15,325 nucleotides of DNA, taken from positions 1 through 15,325 of the forward strand of contig JAFYOG010000019.1 of the NCBI GenBank assembly GCA_017560285.1. Direction: 5' to 3'. Origin of the DNA: Clostridia bacterium. Its GTDB lineage: Bacteria > Bacillota > Clostridia > Oscillospirales > CAG-382. Below are positions 6,712 to 13,190 of this stretch, piece after piece. The stretch's first letter is position 1; each line of letters opens with the position of its first letter. Position numbers and translations under genes: made by a program. The notes beneath the pieces are model-generated. The model searched no databases, was not told the origin of the DNA, and saw only the letters and a list, made by a program, of their open reading frames with translations.

Positions 6712-6949
6712 TTTTCTATGATCCGATGTTTTTGGGGTTTAGAACACTTCGGGGACGGAGGCGAAAATGCGGATGGTTTTGCTTTTGCCGCGTCTCTTGG
6801 TGTTGGGGTGTTCGTCGTATTCGGTCTGATTTTCGTGGCTGTAACGCATGACCTTGTCCCGCGTCTTTATCGTATCTATTAGGAACCCAAAAAACCGGAA
6901 TTTCTCCGTTTTGTATATAGAATGCATCATTATTGAGCATAAGGTAGGC
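6712..6949. repeat. Direct repeat, right copy (238 bp), fused to cotJC
   Basis: This is the right-hand copy of 712-948, in the same orientation, with an extra T near 6,740 and five substitutions. It carries the same minus-strand gene remnant, ending at 6,739. Immediately after its last shared bases (AAGGTAGGC) the sequence becomes the interior of a cotJC/manganese-catalase gene. The break has therefore truncated both the minus-strand remnant and cotJC at one point. The copy is not flanked by an obvious target-site duplication. Confidence 0.92.
6739..6949 (-). pseudogene. Second copy of the unrecognised frameshifted remnant
   Basis: On the minus strand the protein tail RDKVMRYSHENQTEYDEH, then the same ending ...RIFASVPEVF, recurs with four substitutions relative to the left copy. 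In this copy it is cut off at the cotJC junction after the equivalent of AYLMLNNDAFYIQNG. The T6 run and frame change are also present. It is too short to be functional; it is listed because it shows which strand of the repeat was once coding. Confidence 0.4.
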
Positions 6950-7363
6950 ACGGAAGAGCTGGCGCATATGGAAATGATTTGCGCTATCGTGCATCAGCTT
7001 ACAAGAAATCTTACCCCCGAGGAGATTAAGGCAGGGGGCTTTGCCGATTATTACACCGACCACACCTTGGGGCTTTACCCCGTGGCGGCAAGCGGAACCC
7101 CTTGGAGCGCAACCACCTTTCAATCTACCGGCGACCCTATTGCCGACCTTTCGGAAGACCTTGCAGCAGAGCAAAAGGCGCGCAAGACCTACGACAACAT
7201 TCTGCGGTTTTGCGATGACCGCGACGTTGCCGACCCAATAAAGTTCCTGCGGGAACGGGAAATCGTTCACTTCCAACGCTTCGGCGATGCGTTGCGGATT
7301 GTGCAGGATAACCTGGATTATAAGAACTTTTACGCTTATAACCCAAGCTTTGATAAGAGATAA
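6944..7363 (+). pseudogene. cotJC: 5'-truncated CotJC / manganese-catalase-like spore coat gene
   Basis: From VGTEELAHMEM to NPSFDKR (about 139 codons) this matches the CotJC/manganese catalase family. It retains the di-metal ligand segments TEELAHMEM (Glu and His), EDLAAEQKA (Glu) and EREIVHFQRF (His). CotJC is about 190 aa, so roughly the first 50-60 residues are missing, including the first helix with its Glu ligand. In their place the reading frame continues backwards into the direct repeat, with an ATG at 6,848 that would add about 32 unrelated residues and has no convincing RBS. The ferritin-like four-helix bundle and metal site should be broken, so I call a pseudogene. cotJA/cotJB are not present upstream. 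A second copy of its last 28 codons lies at 8,930-9,013. Confidence 0.85.
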
Positions 7364-7374
7364 AACGGCATAAC

Positions 7375-7405
7375 AAAAGGGGCTTCAGCTGAAGTCCCTT
7401 TTTTA
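7375..7405. terminator. Bidirectional terminator between cotJC fragment and GNAT gene
   Basis: AAAAGGGGCTTCAG is followed by CTGAAGTCCCTTTTTT, forming a long GC-rich hairpin with one G-U pair. T-rich tracts lie on the 3' side on both strands. It sits between two convergent genes and can terminate both. Confidence 0.85.
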
Positions 7406-7407
7406 TG

Positions 7408-7902
7408 TCATTTGCGTTTTTCTAAAAGATAATGATTTTCTTTATCTAATTCTTTGATTCCGTTTTTATAATCATATCCGAATTTACGATAAAACTCGAC
7501 AGCCGTTATGGAAGACGGAATTTCGATTCTGTTCGCTCGTATATAAAATTCATCTTGTTCCAAGGTTTGCATAATAAGTTTGCCAATGCCGTTTCCGTGC
7601 AATTCGGGCAAAACAAATATTGTTAATAAAATACTTTCGGTTTCGCTGCCCCAATAACTTGAAATCGCACCAACACCTACGATATTATTATTCAACTCAA
7701 ACACATACATATGGGCATAGCTTGCAATTCGTTTTATTTTTTCAATATTGTAACCGCCAACAAGTTCGTTCATAAGTTCAATGCCGTAATCTTTGCTGTT
7801 TATTTCCAAAAAATTTCGCACAATCAGTTTTTGTACTGCCTCGGCATCTTTTTCTTCAAATTTGTGTATTATTATATCGTTTAAAGATATTTTATTGCTC
7901 AT
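7408..7902 (-). CDS. GNAT-family N-acetyltransferase
   Basis: The 164-aa product has a GNAT fold. A regulatory/N-terminal part (IIIHKFEEKDAEAVQKLIVRN) comes first, then the beta-4 strand (NNIVGVGAISSYWG), and the acetyl-CoA-binding motif A, IFVLPELHGNGIGKLIMQTL, with a Q/RxxGxG/A-like HGNGIGK loop. A C-terminal SSITAVEFYRKFGYDYKNG motif B follows. It would transfer acetyl from acetyl-CoA to an amine; the substrate is not predictable. I start at 7,902 because GGAGGG lies six bases upstream (7,909-7,914); an in-frame ATG at 7,956 lacks an RBS and sits in the promoter. It is convergent with the cotJC fragment, divergent from the membrane protein gene, and lies in the segment bounded by the two cotJC tails. 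Confidence 0.88.
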   Translation of the reverse strand: MSNKISLNDIIIHKFEEKDAEAVQKLIVRNFLEINSKDYGIELMNELVGGYNIEKIKRIASYAHMYVFELNNNIVGVGAISSYWGSETESILLTIFVLPELHGNGIGKLIMQTLEQDEFYIRANRIEIPSSITAVEFYRKFGYDYKNGIKELDKENHYLLEKRK

Positions 7903-7927
7903 TATAATCCCTCCGACATCACAATGT

Positions 7928-7956
7928 ATGATATCACAAATGGTTTTCAAATTCAA
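7928..7956 (-). promoter_or_regulatory. Promoter of the GNAT gene
   Basis: Read on the minus strand, TTGAAT (7,956-7,951) and TATCAT (7,933-7,928) are 17 bp apart, followed by a strong RBS. It is placed correctly for a short leader to the start at 7,902. Confidence 0.7.
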
Positions 7957-7984
7957 TAAGAATCGACTTATTTACTGTATATCC

Positions 7985-8013
7985 TTGAACTATTCTTTGG
8001 TTAATGGTATAAT
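7985..8013 (+). promoter_or_regulatory. Promoter of the 237-aa membrane protein gene
   Basis: TTGAAC (7,985-7,990) and a perfect TATAAT (8,008-8,013) are separated by 17 bp, ahead of AGGAG (8,036-8,040) and the ATG at 8,047. It is divergent from the GNAT promoter 28 bp away. Confidence 0.8.
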
Positions 8014-8046
8014 GTAGTTGTAATTTAAGTGATTTAGGAGTGTATC

Positions 8047-8760
8047 ATGGAAAACTTTATAAATATCTTAAAAAAGCTAATTACCGCAGACAACATTGCA
8101 TTACTATCTGTTATAGTAACAGCCCTTATTTTTATTTTTAGCCGCAGAGCAGAAATTAAATACAAACAAAGAGATGATAAAAAAGCCCAATACATAAAAC
8201 TAATTTCTCTTTTACAAAAAGCATTAAAAAAAGACGAAAACGGGAATCCAATAATCGATGATGAAATCAAAAGCCTTTTCTTTGATACTGGCGCATCCTT
8301 GTTAATGTATGGCTCAAAAAAAATTTACAGATTATATTTATTATTTCGAGAATTTTCGACAAGCCCATTAATTAAGCAATGTAAATATTATGATGATAAA
8401 GTTATAATATTTATCATTTCTGAAATATTTGTTTCTATGCGAAAGGAAGTTGGTTTAAGTAATTTTAATAGCATAGCCAATAATGATGCACTTGCTTTTT
8501 TTGTTAACGATATCTCATGCAACCCATCTGCTAAAACAAACGCAATAGAGGCAAAATTCCGAATCAAAATGATAAGATTTGAACTTGCAACAATAGATAG
8601 GACTCAGTTTATTTGGACAAAAAAGCTTTATTTCAAATTTATAAAGCCTATTTTTGCTGTTCTTTTTATAATTCTCAAGCATTTTGTTATCATATTTTGG
8701 TGCAAAATCATAGTGAAACTCTTTTCTAAATTCACAAAGAAAAATACTCCAACAGAATAA
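8047..8760 (+). CDS. Uncharacterised protein with N- and C-terminal membrane segments
   Basis: I do not recognise this 237-aa protein. It has one predicted transmembrane helix near the N-terminus (about residues 16-32, IALLSVIVTALIFIF), followed directly by a basic stretch (SRRAEIKYKQRDDKK) that should keep the following region in the cytoplasm. A second hydrophobic segment lies near the C-terminus (about 198-225, IFAVLFIILKHFVIIFW). The soluble middle (about 160 residues) is helical and charged, without visible catalytic motifs. The gene is strikingly AT-rich, with AAA/ATA/TTA codons, unlike the pgk/tpiA codon use, which suggests recent acquisition. AGGAG is six bases before the ATG. It lies between the two cotJC tails, so it probably arrived with that rearrangement. 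Confidence 0.75.
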   Translation: MENFINILKKLITADNIALLSVIVTALIFIFSRRAEIKYKQRDDKKAQYIKLISLLQKALKKDENGNPIIDDEIKSLFFDTGASLLMYGSKKIYRLYLLFREFSTSPLIKQCKYYDDKVIIFIISEIFVSMRKEVGLSNFNSIANNDALAFFVNDISCNPSAKTNAIEAKFRIKMIRFELATIDRTQFIWTKKLYFKFIKPIFAVLFIILKHFVIIFWCKIIVKLFSKFTKKNTPTE

Positions 8761-8860
8761 GGACAAATAATCAAATGTTTGAGCATTTTCCATGCTACTT
8801 ATAATTCCCTTGACCTTAATTTCCTAGACAGAATAATTTCGCATCGCAAGTCCAATTTAA

Positions 8861-8929
8861 TTATCGAATGTCAAAATCCTCAAAACCCAGTATTTTCAAT
8901 AGGTTTCCCAGTTTGTTTGAATCGCTAAC
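8861..8929 (-). pseudogene. Possible 3' remnant of a minus-strand gene
   Basis: Read on the minus strand from the cotJC junction (8,929) this gives VSDSNKLGNLLKILGFEDF and so on to a TAA at 8,861-8,863. It has protein-like composition and ends exactly where the cotJC-tail homology begins. It is only about 21 codons, so it may be chance; I note it as a possible gene end cut by the same recombination event. Confidence 0.25.
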
Positions 8930-9013
8930 TTCGGCGATGCGTTGCGGATTGTGCAGGATAATTTGGATTACAAGAACTTTTACGCTTATAACCCGAGCTT
9001 TGATAAGAGATAA
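8930..9013 (+). pseudogene. Detached 3' tail of a second cotJC copy
   Basis: FGDALRIVQDNLDYKNFYAY and then NPSFDKR ending in TAA repeats the end of the cotJC fragment at 7,280-7,363. The DNA similarity covers about 95 bp (7,279-7,373 versus 8,929-9,023) with five differences, three of which are silent third-position or Leu-codon changes. No start codon or upstream cotJC sequence is present. It is either the original chromosomal end of the gene left behind by a rearrangement, or the remains of a diverged paralogue that recombined with the first. Confidence 0.85.
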
Positions 9014-9033
9014 AACGGAATAATGGCATAAAC

Positions 9034-9063
9034 AAGAGCAGATGGGTTTTCCCATCTGCTCTT
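9034..9063. terminator. Strong hairpin terminator
   Basis: AAGAGCAGATGGG (9,034-9,046) and CCCATCTGCTCTT (9,051-9,063) form a perfect 13-bp stem with a TTTT loop. The 3' T tract is weak on the plus strand. It lies between the cotJC tail and the convergent regulator gene and may serve both. Confidence 0.75.
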
Positions 9064-9084
9064 ATCTGTTCAACATATTGGAAT

Positions 9085-9693
9085 TTACTTCTTCAATACT
9101 TTTTTGCACCAAGTGCGTTTGTTGCATTTGGGACACAGTAAGTGACGGGTAAAGCCTCTGTGCATAGCCATCATCACTTCTTTATAGGTAGGGACAATTT
9201 CATACCCGCAATTCTGACATTTATAAGCACCTACGCTAACTTCAAGTTTTAACGCATAGAAACACGGTATCAAAAACAAAACGGAAATTCCGAGAATTGC
9301 CACGAGCTGCCACACTCCTTCGGGAATCAAAAATGCAGCGATAAAGATACCTGCAATCAGGGCAGTCATACTGACAATCATAATTGCCCACATAGAAGAC
9401 CAAATTGTTTTGTTTTTCTTTTCCAATTCTTTCGCCATATCAAGCAAAAGCTGTTCGTTTTTCTGATTGTTATTTTCCATATTGATTTTCTCCCCACTTA
9501 ATAATTCATTTACACTGATGCCAAGAATATTACAGAGTTCAAGCATTATCGAAGTGTCTGGCATTGCCACGCCACGCTCCCACTTGGATACTGCTTTATC
9601 GGTGATGCCCAGTTTTTCTGCCAACTGCATTTGTGTTAAGTTTGCCTTTTTTCTGCACTCGGCAATAAATCTTCCTATTTTTATTTGATTCAT
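9085..9693 (-). CDS. XRE-family regulator with membrane anchor and zinc ribbon
   Basis: The 202-aa product begins with an HTH_XRE domain (about residues 6-62; LTQMQLAEKLGITDKAVSKW, then ERG...PDTSIMLELCNILGISVNELL). A helical linker follows, then two predicted transmembrane helices (about 100-122 and 127-148), and a C-terminal zinc ribbon with C159-x2-C162 and C187-x2-C190. Such membrane-tethered XRE proteins of Clostridia are poorly characterised; a role in coupling envelope or redox/metal signals to transcription is inference. The start at 9,693 is set by AAAGGAGGC six bases upstream; the longer frame to 9,744 has no RBS. A TATACT (9,720-9,715, minus strand) could be its -10. It faces away from the RNB-like gene. 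Confidence 0.85.
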   Translation of the reverse strand: MNQIKIGRFIAECRKKANLTQMQLAEKLGITDKAVSKWERGVAMPDTSIMLELCNILGISVNELLSGEKINMENNNQKNEQLLLDMAKELEKKNKTIWSSMWAIMIVSMTALIAGIFIAAFLIPEGVWQLVAILGISVLFLIPCFYALKLEVSVGAYKCQNCGYEIVPTYKEVMMAMHRGFTRHLLCPKCNKRTWCKKVLKK

Positions 9694-9744
9694 AGATTGC
9701 CTCCTTTCGCATTCAGTATAGATAATCAACAAGAAAAAACACAC

Positions 9745-9783
9745 CTACCATTGGTTTAGTGAGGAGTAGTAAACCTATGGTAG
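9745..9783. promoter_or_regulatory. Inverted repeat upstream of the XRE gene, possible operator
   Basis: CTACCATTGGTTTA (9,745-9,758) and TAAACCTATGGTAG (9,770-9,783) pair at 13 of 14 positions across an 11-bp spacer. It lies 52 bp upstream of the regulator's start, near its likely promoter. This placement suits an autoregulatory operator; there is no T-run, so it is not a terminator. Confidence 0.5.
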
Positions 9784-9990
9784 AGTAAAAATTGACCGAC
9801 AAATTCTTATTTATCGAACTGATTATACCATAAAACAGAAAAGAATTAAAGGATTTATTTGTAACTTTATTCAACATCTTTCCTATATGTTTTGTCGGTC
9901 GGAAGGAACTGTTGTTTCTTTATGTTATCATATTATCACGATAAACTTTCCCTTTAAATTAGAAAATTTAAAATTATTAACAAAATTGCC
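9784..9990. other. AT-rich intergenic DNA without recognised content
   Basis: Between the inverted repeat and the RNB-like gene's promoter I see no ORF, RNA or hairpin worth naming. TGTTTTGTCGGTCGGAAGG occurs near 9,890, and the short string ATTGACCGAC near 9,790 is partly complementary to it (GTCGGT with ACCGAC), but this is too short to interpret. Confidence 0.4.
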
Positions 9991-10019
9991 TTGACGGCAT
10001 AATATTGTTGATATATAAT
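9991..10019 (+). promoter_or_regulatory. Promoter of the RNB-domain gene
   Basis: TTGACG (9,991-9,996) and a perfect TATAAT (10,014-10,019) are 17 bp apart. The leader to the ATG at 10,068 is about 40 nt. Confidence 0.85.
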
Positions 10020-10067
10020 TAATATGTATAAATATATGTTAAAACACAGAAAGAAGGCGCAGGGACT

Positions 10068-11486
10068 ATGGACAGCATTACCACGGCTAACAACGAATTT
10101 CCCAAAAGGGTATTAGAGCAAGCAGTTGCGGCACAGCGGATAAGACCGTCGGCACAGACGGCAATACGCTTGGATTTGCGCAGTAAGACGGTTATAACCT
10201 TTACGGAAGCACCCAACACGGTGGCAGAATGCGCCTATTCGTTATATAAACAGGGGAACGGCTGGCAGCTGGGCATACACATTGCCGACGTTAGCGAATA
10301 CGTTTGCGAGGGCTCGCCCTTGGACGAGGAAGCAAGAAAGCGCCGCGGAACAGTTAGAAACAGCGGCAATTACGACAGAGAAATGCTTCCCGCCGAAATC
10401 GTAAGGCTTTGCGGGCTTGTTCCCGGAACCGATAAATTGGCGGTTTCGGTTATACTTGATTTAGACGAGAACTATAAGGTTACAGCCGCGGTTTGCGAAA
10501 AAAGCGTTATTCGCGTTGCGGCGGAATGCGTTTACAGCGAAATCGACCAGCTTCAGCTTGCATCGGACAGCTCTTCGGTTATGCTGTTGCGCCAGAAATA
10601 CGCACCGTTCCAAAGCATTATAGATAATATGTACGAGCTTGCGGCAATGTTTTGCATCGAACGTTCCAGAAGGGGCGGTTTGAACTGCACCTATTACCGC
10701 AGGGTATATAAAAAGGACGATTTGGGCAAAATAACAGCGTTTAGCCGTGTTGCAGAGCCGGACAGCCGTGCAATGCTGCGGGAAATAGGCTATTTTGCGG
10801 CTATTGCCGTTGGCGAAACTATGAAAAAGCAGAATTTGCCCTGCATTTTCAACGGCAGAGGTGCGGTGGATACCGCCACGCTGGATTATCTTTCGGACCT
10901 TGTTAACGCAGACAAAACCGTTACCGACCCTGCAAAAAGGGCAGCCGAGATTGCAGATTTGGCAAAAGGCACCACTTATTACGAGTTTGTTTGCGATACC
11001 CTTGCCGAGCACGTGCCCTGTGCAGATTTTTCGGTAACCCCCATAGATAACTCGTTTTGTGCCACAAGCACCGTGGTTTCATTCTTTAGCCCCCTTTCCC
11101 GCTATACCGACCTTTTGGTACAGCGTATGGCAAAGACGGTTATCGGCGCAAAAACGCCCCGAAACCTTAATTTAAACCGAATTTCTAAGCTTTTGGCAGA
11201 GGTTTGCGCAGAAGCAACCTACGCCGAGCAATTTATACACAACAACCGCAAGGCGTTTCTTAACGATTGCGCCGCGGATTTTGTAAGGAACAACAAGGAC
11301 AAGGTTTTAACCGGTTTTCCCGTGCACACCAACAACGACGGCAGCGTTGCGGTGGTTATGGATTGCGGTTGCTTTGCCACGGTTCCCGCCGAAATTGGAA
11401 AGGGGTACGAATATTCCCCTGCGGAATGCGCAAGCTTTAAGGTTATTTCCGCCGAGGATGCTATTATCGTAGAACCCGTGAAATAA
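10068..11486 (+). CDS. RNB-domain (RNase R/II-like) protein, probably catalytically dead
   Basis: The 472-aa protein has an RNase II/R catalytic-domain fold. LDLRSK (35-40), GIHIADVSEYV (69-79), GSPLDEEARKRRG (82-94), MLPAEIVRLCGLVPGTDKLA (106-125) and FFSPLSRYTDLLVQRM all align with RNB landmarks. Active enzymes have TID-GxDAxD-xDDA, whose four Asp bind Mg. Here the aligned string is ITFTEAPNTVAECAYSL (43-59), so those positions are T46, V52, E54 and C55. Exonuclease activity is therefore unlikely. The N-terminal cold-shock domains are absent, and only a short S1-like tail may remain at the C-terminus, so it is much shorter than RNase R (about 700-800 aa). It may bind RNA or regulate. AGGG is close to the ATG. 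Two parS-like sites follow. Confidence 0.85.
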   Translation: MDSITTANNEFPKRVLEQAVAAQRIRPSAQTAIRLDLRSKTVITFTEAPNTVAECAYSLYKQGNGWQLGIHIADVSEYVCEGSPLDEEARKRRGTVRNSGNYDREMLPAEIVRLCGLVPGTDKLAVSVILDLDENYKVTAAVCEKSVIRVAAECVYSEIDQLQLASDSSSVMLLRQKYAPFQSIIDNMYELAAMFCIERSRRGGLNCTYYRRVYKKDDLGKITAFSRVAEPDSRAMLREIGYFAAIAVGETMKKQNLPCIFNGRGAVDTATLDYLSDLVNADKTVTDPAKRAAEIADLAKGTTYYEFVCDTLAEHVPCADFSVTPIDNSFCATSTVVSFFSPLSRYTDLLVQRMAKTVIGAKTPRNLNLNRISKLLAEVCAEATYAEQFIHNNRKAFLNDCAADFVRNNKDKVLTGFPVHTNNDGSVAVVMDCGCFATVPAEIGKGYEYSPAECASFKVISAEDAIIVEPVK

Positions 11487-11488
11487 AA

Positions 11489-11504
11489 CGTTTCACGTGG
11501 AACA
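11489..11504. promoter_or_regulatory. parS: parS-like ParB-binding site 1
   Basis: CGTTTCACGTGGAACA is, on the other strand, TGTTCCACGTGAAACG. This matches the Bacillota parS consensus TGTTCCACGTGAAACA at 15 of 16 positions. It begins 3 bp after the RNB-like gene's stop codon. ParB/Spo0J spreads from such sites to load SMC and segregate origins. Confidence 0.85.
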
Positions 11505-11559
11505 AAATTGTTTTTAATGCAAACACCCTTCCGCGGGGAACATAGAACAACCGCAAAAA

Positions 11560-11575
11560 CGTTTCACGTGGAACA
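11560..11575. promoter_or_regulatory. parS: parS-like ParB-binding site 2
   Basis: The same 16-mer, CGTTTCACGTGGAACA, recurs 71 bp downstream in the same orientation, ending just before the lipoprotein gene's AGGAG. Identity extends a few bases either side (AAAA before, A after). A degraded look-alike (TTCCGCGGGGAACA) lies between them at about 11,530. Confidence 0.85.
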
Positions 11576-11590
11576 ATAGGAGAATATATA

Positions 11591-13024
11591 ATGAAAAGAT
11601 TTTTCGTTTTGCTAACCCTTGGGCTGTTAATTGCCCTTTGGGGGTGCGAAAACGTGGAATATATAGAGCAATCCGCAAGCAAGAACGATAGCTCTGTAGA
11701 TATTTACGACCAACTGCAATCTGAAATCCCCTTGCCCGACACAAGCGGCGAAACTCTTGAATATAGGGAATTTTTAATTATTACCGACGATTCGACAGCT
11801 TTTTATCAGGACGAATCTACCCAAGGGGCGGTTTCTACGGCGTTGGAAGAGCGAAACAGCTTTCTGCGGGATACCTACGGCGCAATGGTTAAGGTTGTAG
11901 AAAAGGATTTTGAAACCATAAAGCGGGAATTAGCCTATGCAGTAGAAAGCGGCACAAAATATTGTGATATGATTTCTATATCTGCACAAGATACTGTAAA
12001 ACTGTACGATTTGGGCTTGCTTTGCGATATGAACACTCTGCCCAACTTCAGCATAGAAAACAGCTATTTTAAGCAGGATTGGGCGACCTCTCTTGCCACA
12101 AACAACAGCCTTTATATGCTTGCCGACCCTACGGCGATGGTTTATGACGAAGCCTACGTAATGTTCTATAACCGCAATTTAGTTAAAGAGGATATAGAAG
12201 CCCTTGTAATGCAGGGCAAATGGACCTGGGAGGAGTTCGACAGAATATCCCGCGAGGCTGCCAAAGAGGTTTATTCCCATTCCGCATCTGATTTAAACAG
12301 CGATATTTTTGCCTTTGGCGCATACGAGCTTGAAACCGTATATCCCCTTGCTATGTGGGCTTCCTGCGGGAACAAGCTTATAGATAACACCTATAAAAAC
12401 CCCGTTGGGGTTGGTATGGAAGCCGATGCCGTTAAAGTTATTGCAGAGTATTTAGAGGATATTTATAACGTGCGCGGTAAATACCCGTTGGCAAAAGAGG
12501 ATGCGGCAACCGCCTTTACCGAAGGCAGATTGGCATTTTTCTGCCACGAGCTGAATTTTTTGTACGGTCTGCGGGACGGCACCGCCCTTGGGGATAATTA
12601 CGGCTTTGTTCCCCTGCCCAAATACAACGCAGAGCAAGAAAAATACCACGTTTCCCCAAGCCTTAACGCGAGGGTTATTTCGGTTCCAAAAACCGTAGAT
12701 AGCGCAAGCGAGCAGGAAAAGGCCTTTATTTCTGCGGTAATAAGCGCAACCTGCGCCGCAGGAAGCAGCACTATGACCGATGCTTATATAAAATCCCGCC
12801 TTTCGCTTTACCTTAACACCAACAGCGAAACGGTGATGCTTAAAACAATTTGCGACAGTATAACCTTTGATTTTGCAACGGTTTTCGGGTCGGGCATCGA
12901 AATTATCCGCACCCCTACCACCAAGGCTATTGCCGATTATTTAGATTACGGTTCTAAGCTTTCCAGCTCTTTACGCAAGGGCAAGCAGGCCTTTGAAAAA
13001 TACTGTGAAGAACATTTTAAATAA
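11591..13024 (+). CDS. Extracellular solute-binding lipoprotein (ABC-type)
   Basis: The 477-aa protein starts with a lipoprotein signal: MKRFF, a hydrophobic core, and lipobox LWGC with Cys19 as the likely lipidated residue. An Asp/Ser-rich linker follows. The body resembles family-1 solute-binding proteins: a middle segment with AYVMFYNRNLVKE and GKWTWEEFDRISREA (the usual YNK.L..K and P.TW.E), then GRLAFFCHELNFLYGL and a C-terminal NSETVML...FATVFGSG region. It should sit on the outer membrane face and bind a substrate, probably a sugar or similar. No permease or ATPase gene adjoins it, so it is an orphan here. AGGAG (11,578-11,582) sets the start, and the second parS-like site lies right before it. 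A terminator follows. Confidence 0.85.
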   Translation: MKRFFVLLTLGLLIALWGCENVEYIEQSASKNDSSVDIYDQLQSEIPLPDTSGETLEYREFLIITDDSTAFYQDESTQGAVSTALEERNSFLRDTYGAMVKVVEKDFETIKRELAYAVESGTKYCDMISISAQDTVKLYDLGLLCDMNTLPNFSIENSYFKQDWATSLATNNSLYMLADPTAMVYDEAYVMFYNRNLVKEDIEALVMQGKWTWEEFDRISREAAKEVYSHSASDLNSDIFAFGAYELETVYPLAMWASCGNKLIDNTYKNPVGVGMEADAVKVIAEYLEDIYNVRGKYPLAKEDAATAFTEGRLAFFCHELNFLYGLRDGTALGDNYGFVPLPKYNAEQEKYHVSPSLNARVISVPKTVDSASEQEKAFISAVISATCAAGSSTMTDAYIKSRLSLYLNTNSETVMLKTICDSITFDFATVFGSGIEIIRTPTTKAIADYLDYGSKLSSSLRKGKQAFEKYCEEHFK

Positions 13025-13027
13025 CCC

Positions 13028-13060
13028 AAAAGGGCGTAATTTGCGCCCTTTTATTTTTTT
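13028..13060 (+). terminator. Intrinsic terminator after the lipoprotein gene
   Basis: AAAAGGGCG (13,028-13,036) pairs with CGCCCTTTT (13,044-13,052) and is followed by a T-rich tract (TTTTATTTTTTT). It lies 4 bp after the stop codon. Confidence 0.9.
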
Positions 13061-13070
13061 GCAAAAGCCC

Positions 13071-13123
13071 TTGATTTATGGGAAGAATTGGTATATAATT
13101 AACGTGTTATAATAGGTACCTAT
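13071..13123 (+). promoter_or_regulatory. pgk promoter with palindrome at the start region
   Basis: TTGATT (13,071-13,076) and TATAAT (13,094-13,099) are 17 bp apart. Just downstream, ATAGGTACCTAT (13,112-13,123) is a perfect 12-bp palindrome about where transcription would start. That is a position suited to a repressor operator. A second TATAAT at 13,108-13,113 lacks a -35. Confidence 0.75.
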
Positions 13124-13190
13124 GGGCGCGCTATGTAACTGAAATAAAATTTTAAAATTAAAAATAAAAACATTTTAAGGAGATTCTAAA

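Noticed and set aside
6848..6943. Functional N-terminal extension of CotJC starting in the repeat
   Set aside because: The encoded residues do not resemble CotJC's first helix, there is no RBS, and the same sequence in the left repeat is unconnected to cotJC.
9745..9783. Terminator for the RNB-like or XRE gene
   Set aside because: There is no T-run on either strand and it lies upstream of both divergent genes, so an operator reading fits better.
10461..11012. 183-codon minus-strand open frame opposite the RNB-like gene
   Set aside because: Composition and position mark it as a shadow of the plus-strand RNB-domain gene.
11485..11590. CRISPR-like pair of repeats
   Set aside because: There are only two 16-21-bp repeats; they match the parS consensus, and no cas gene is near.
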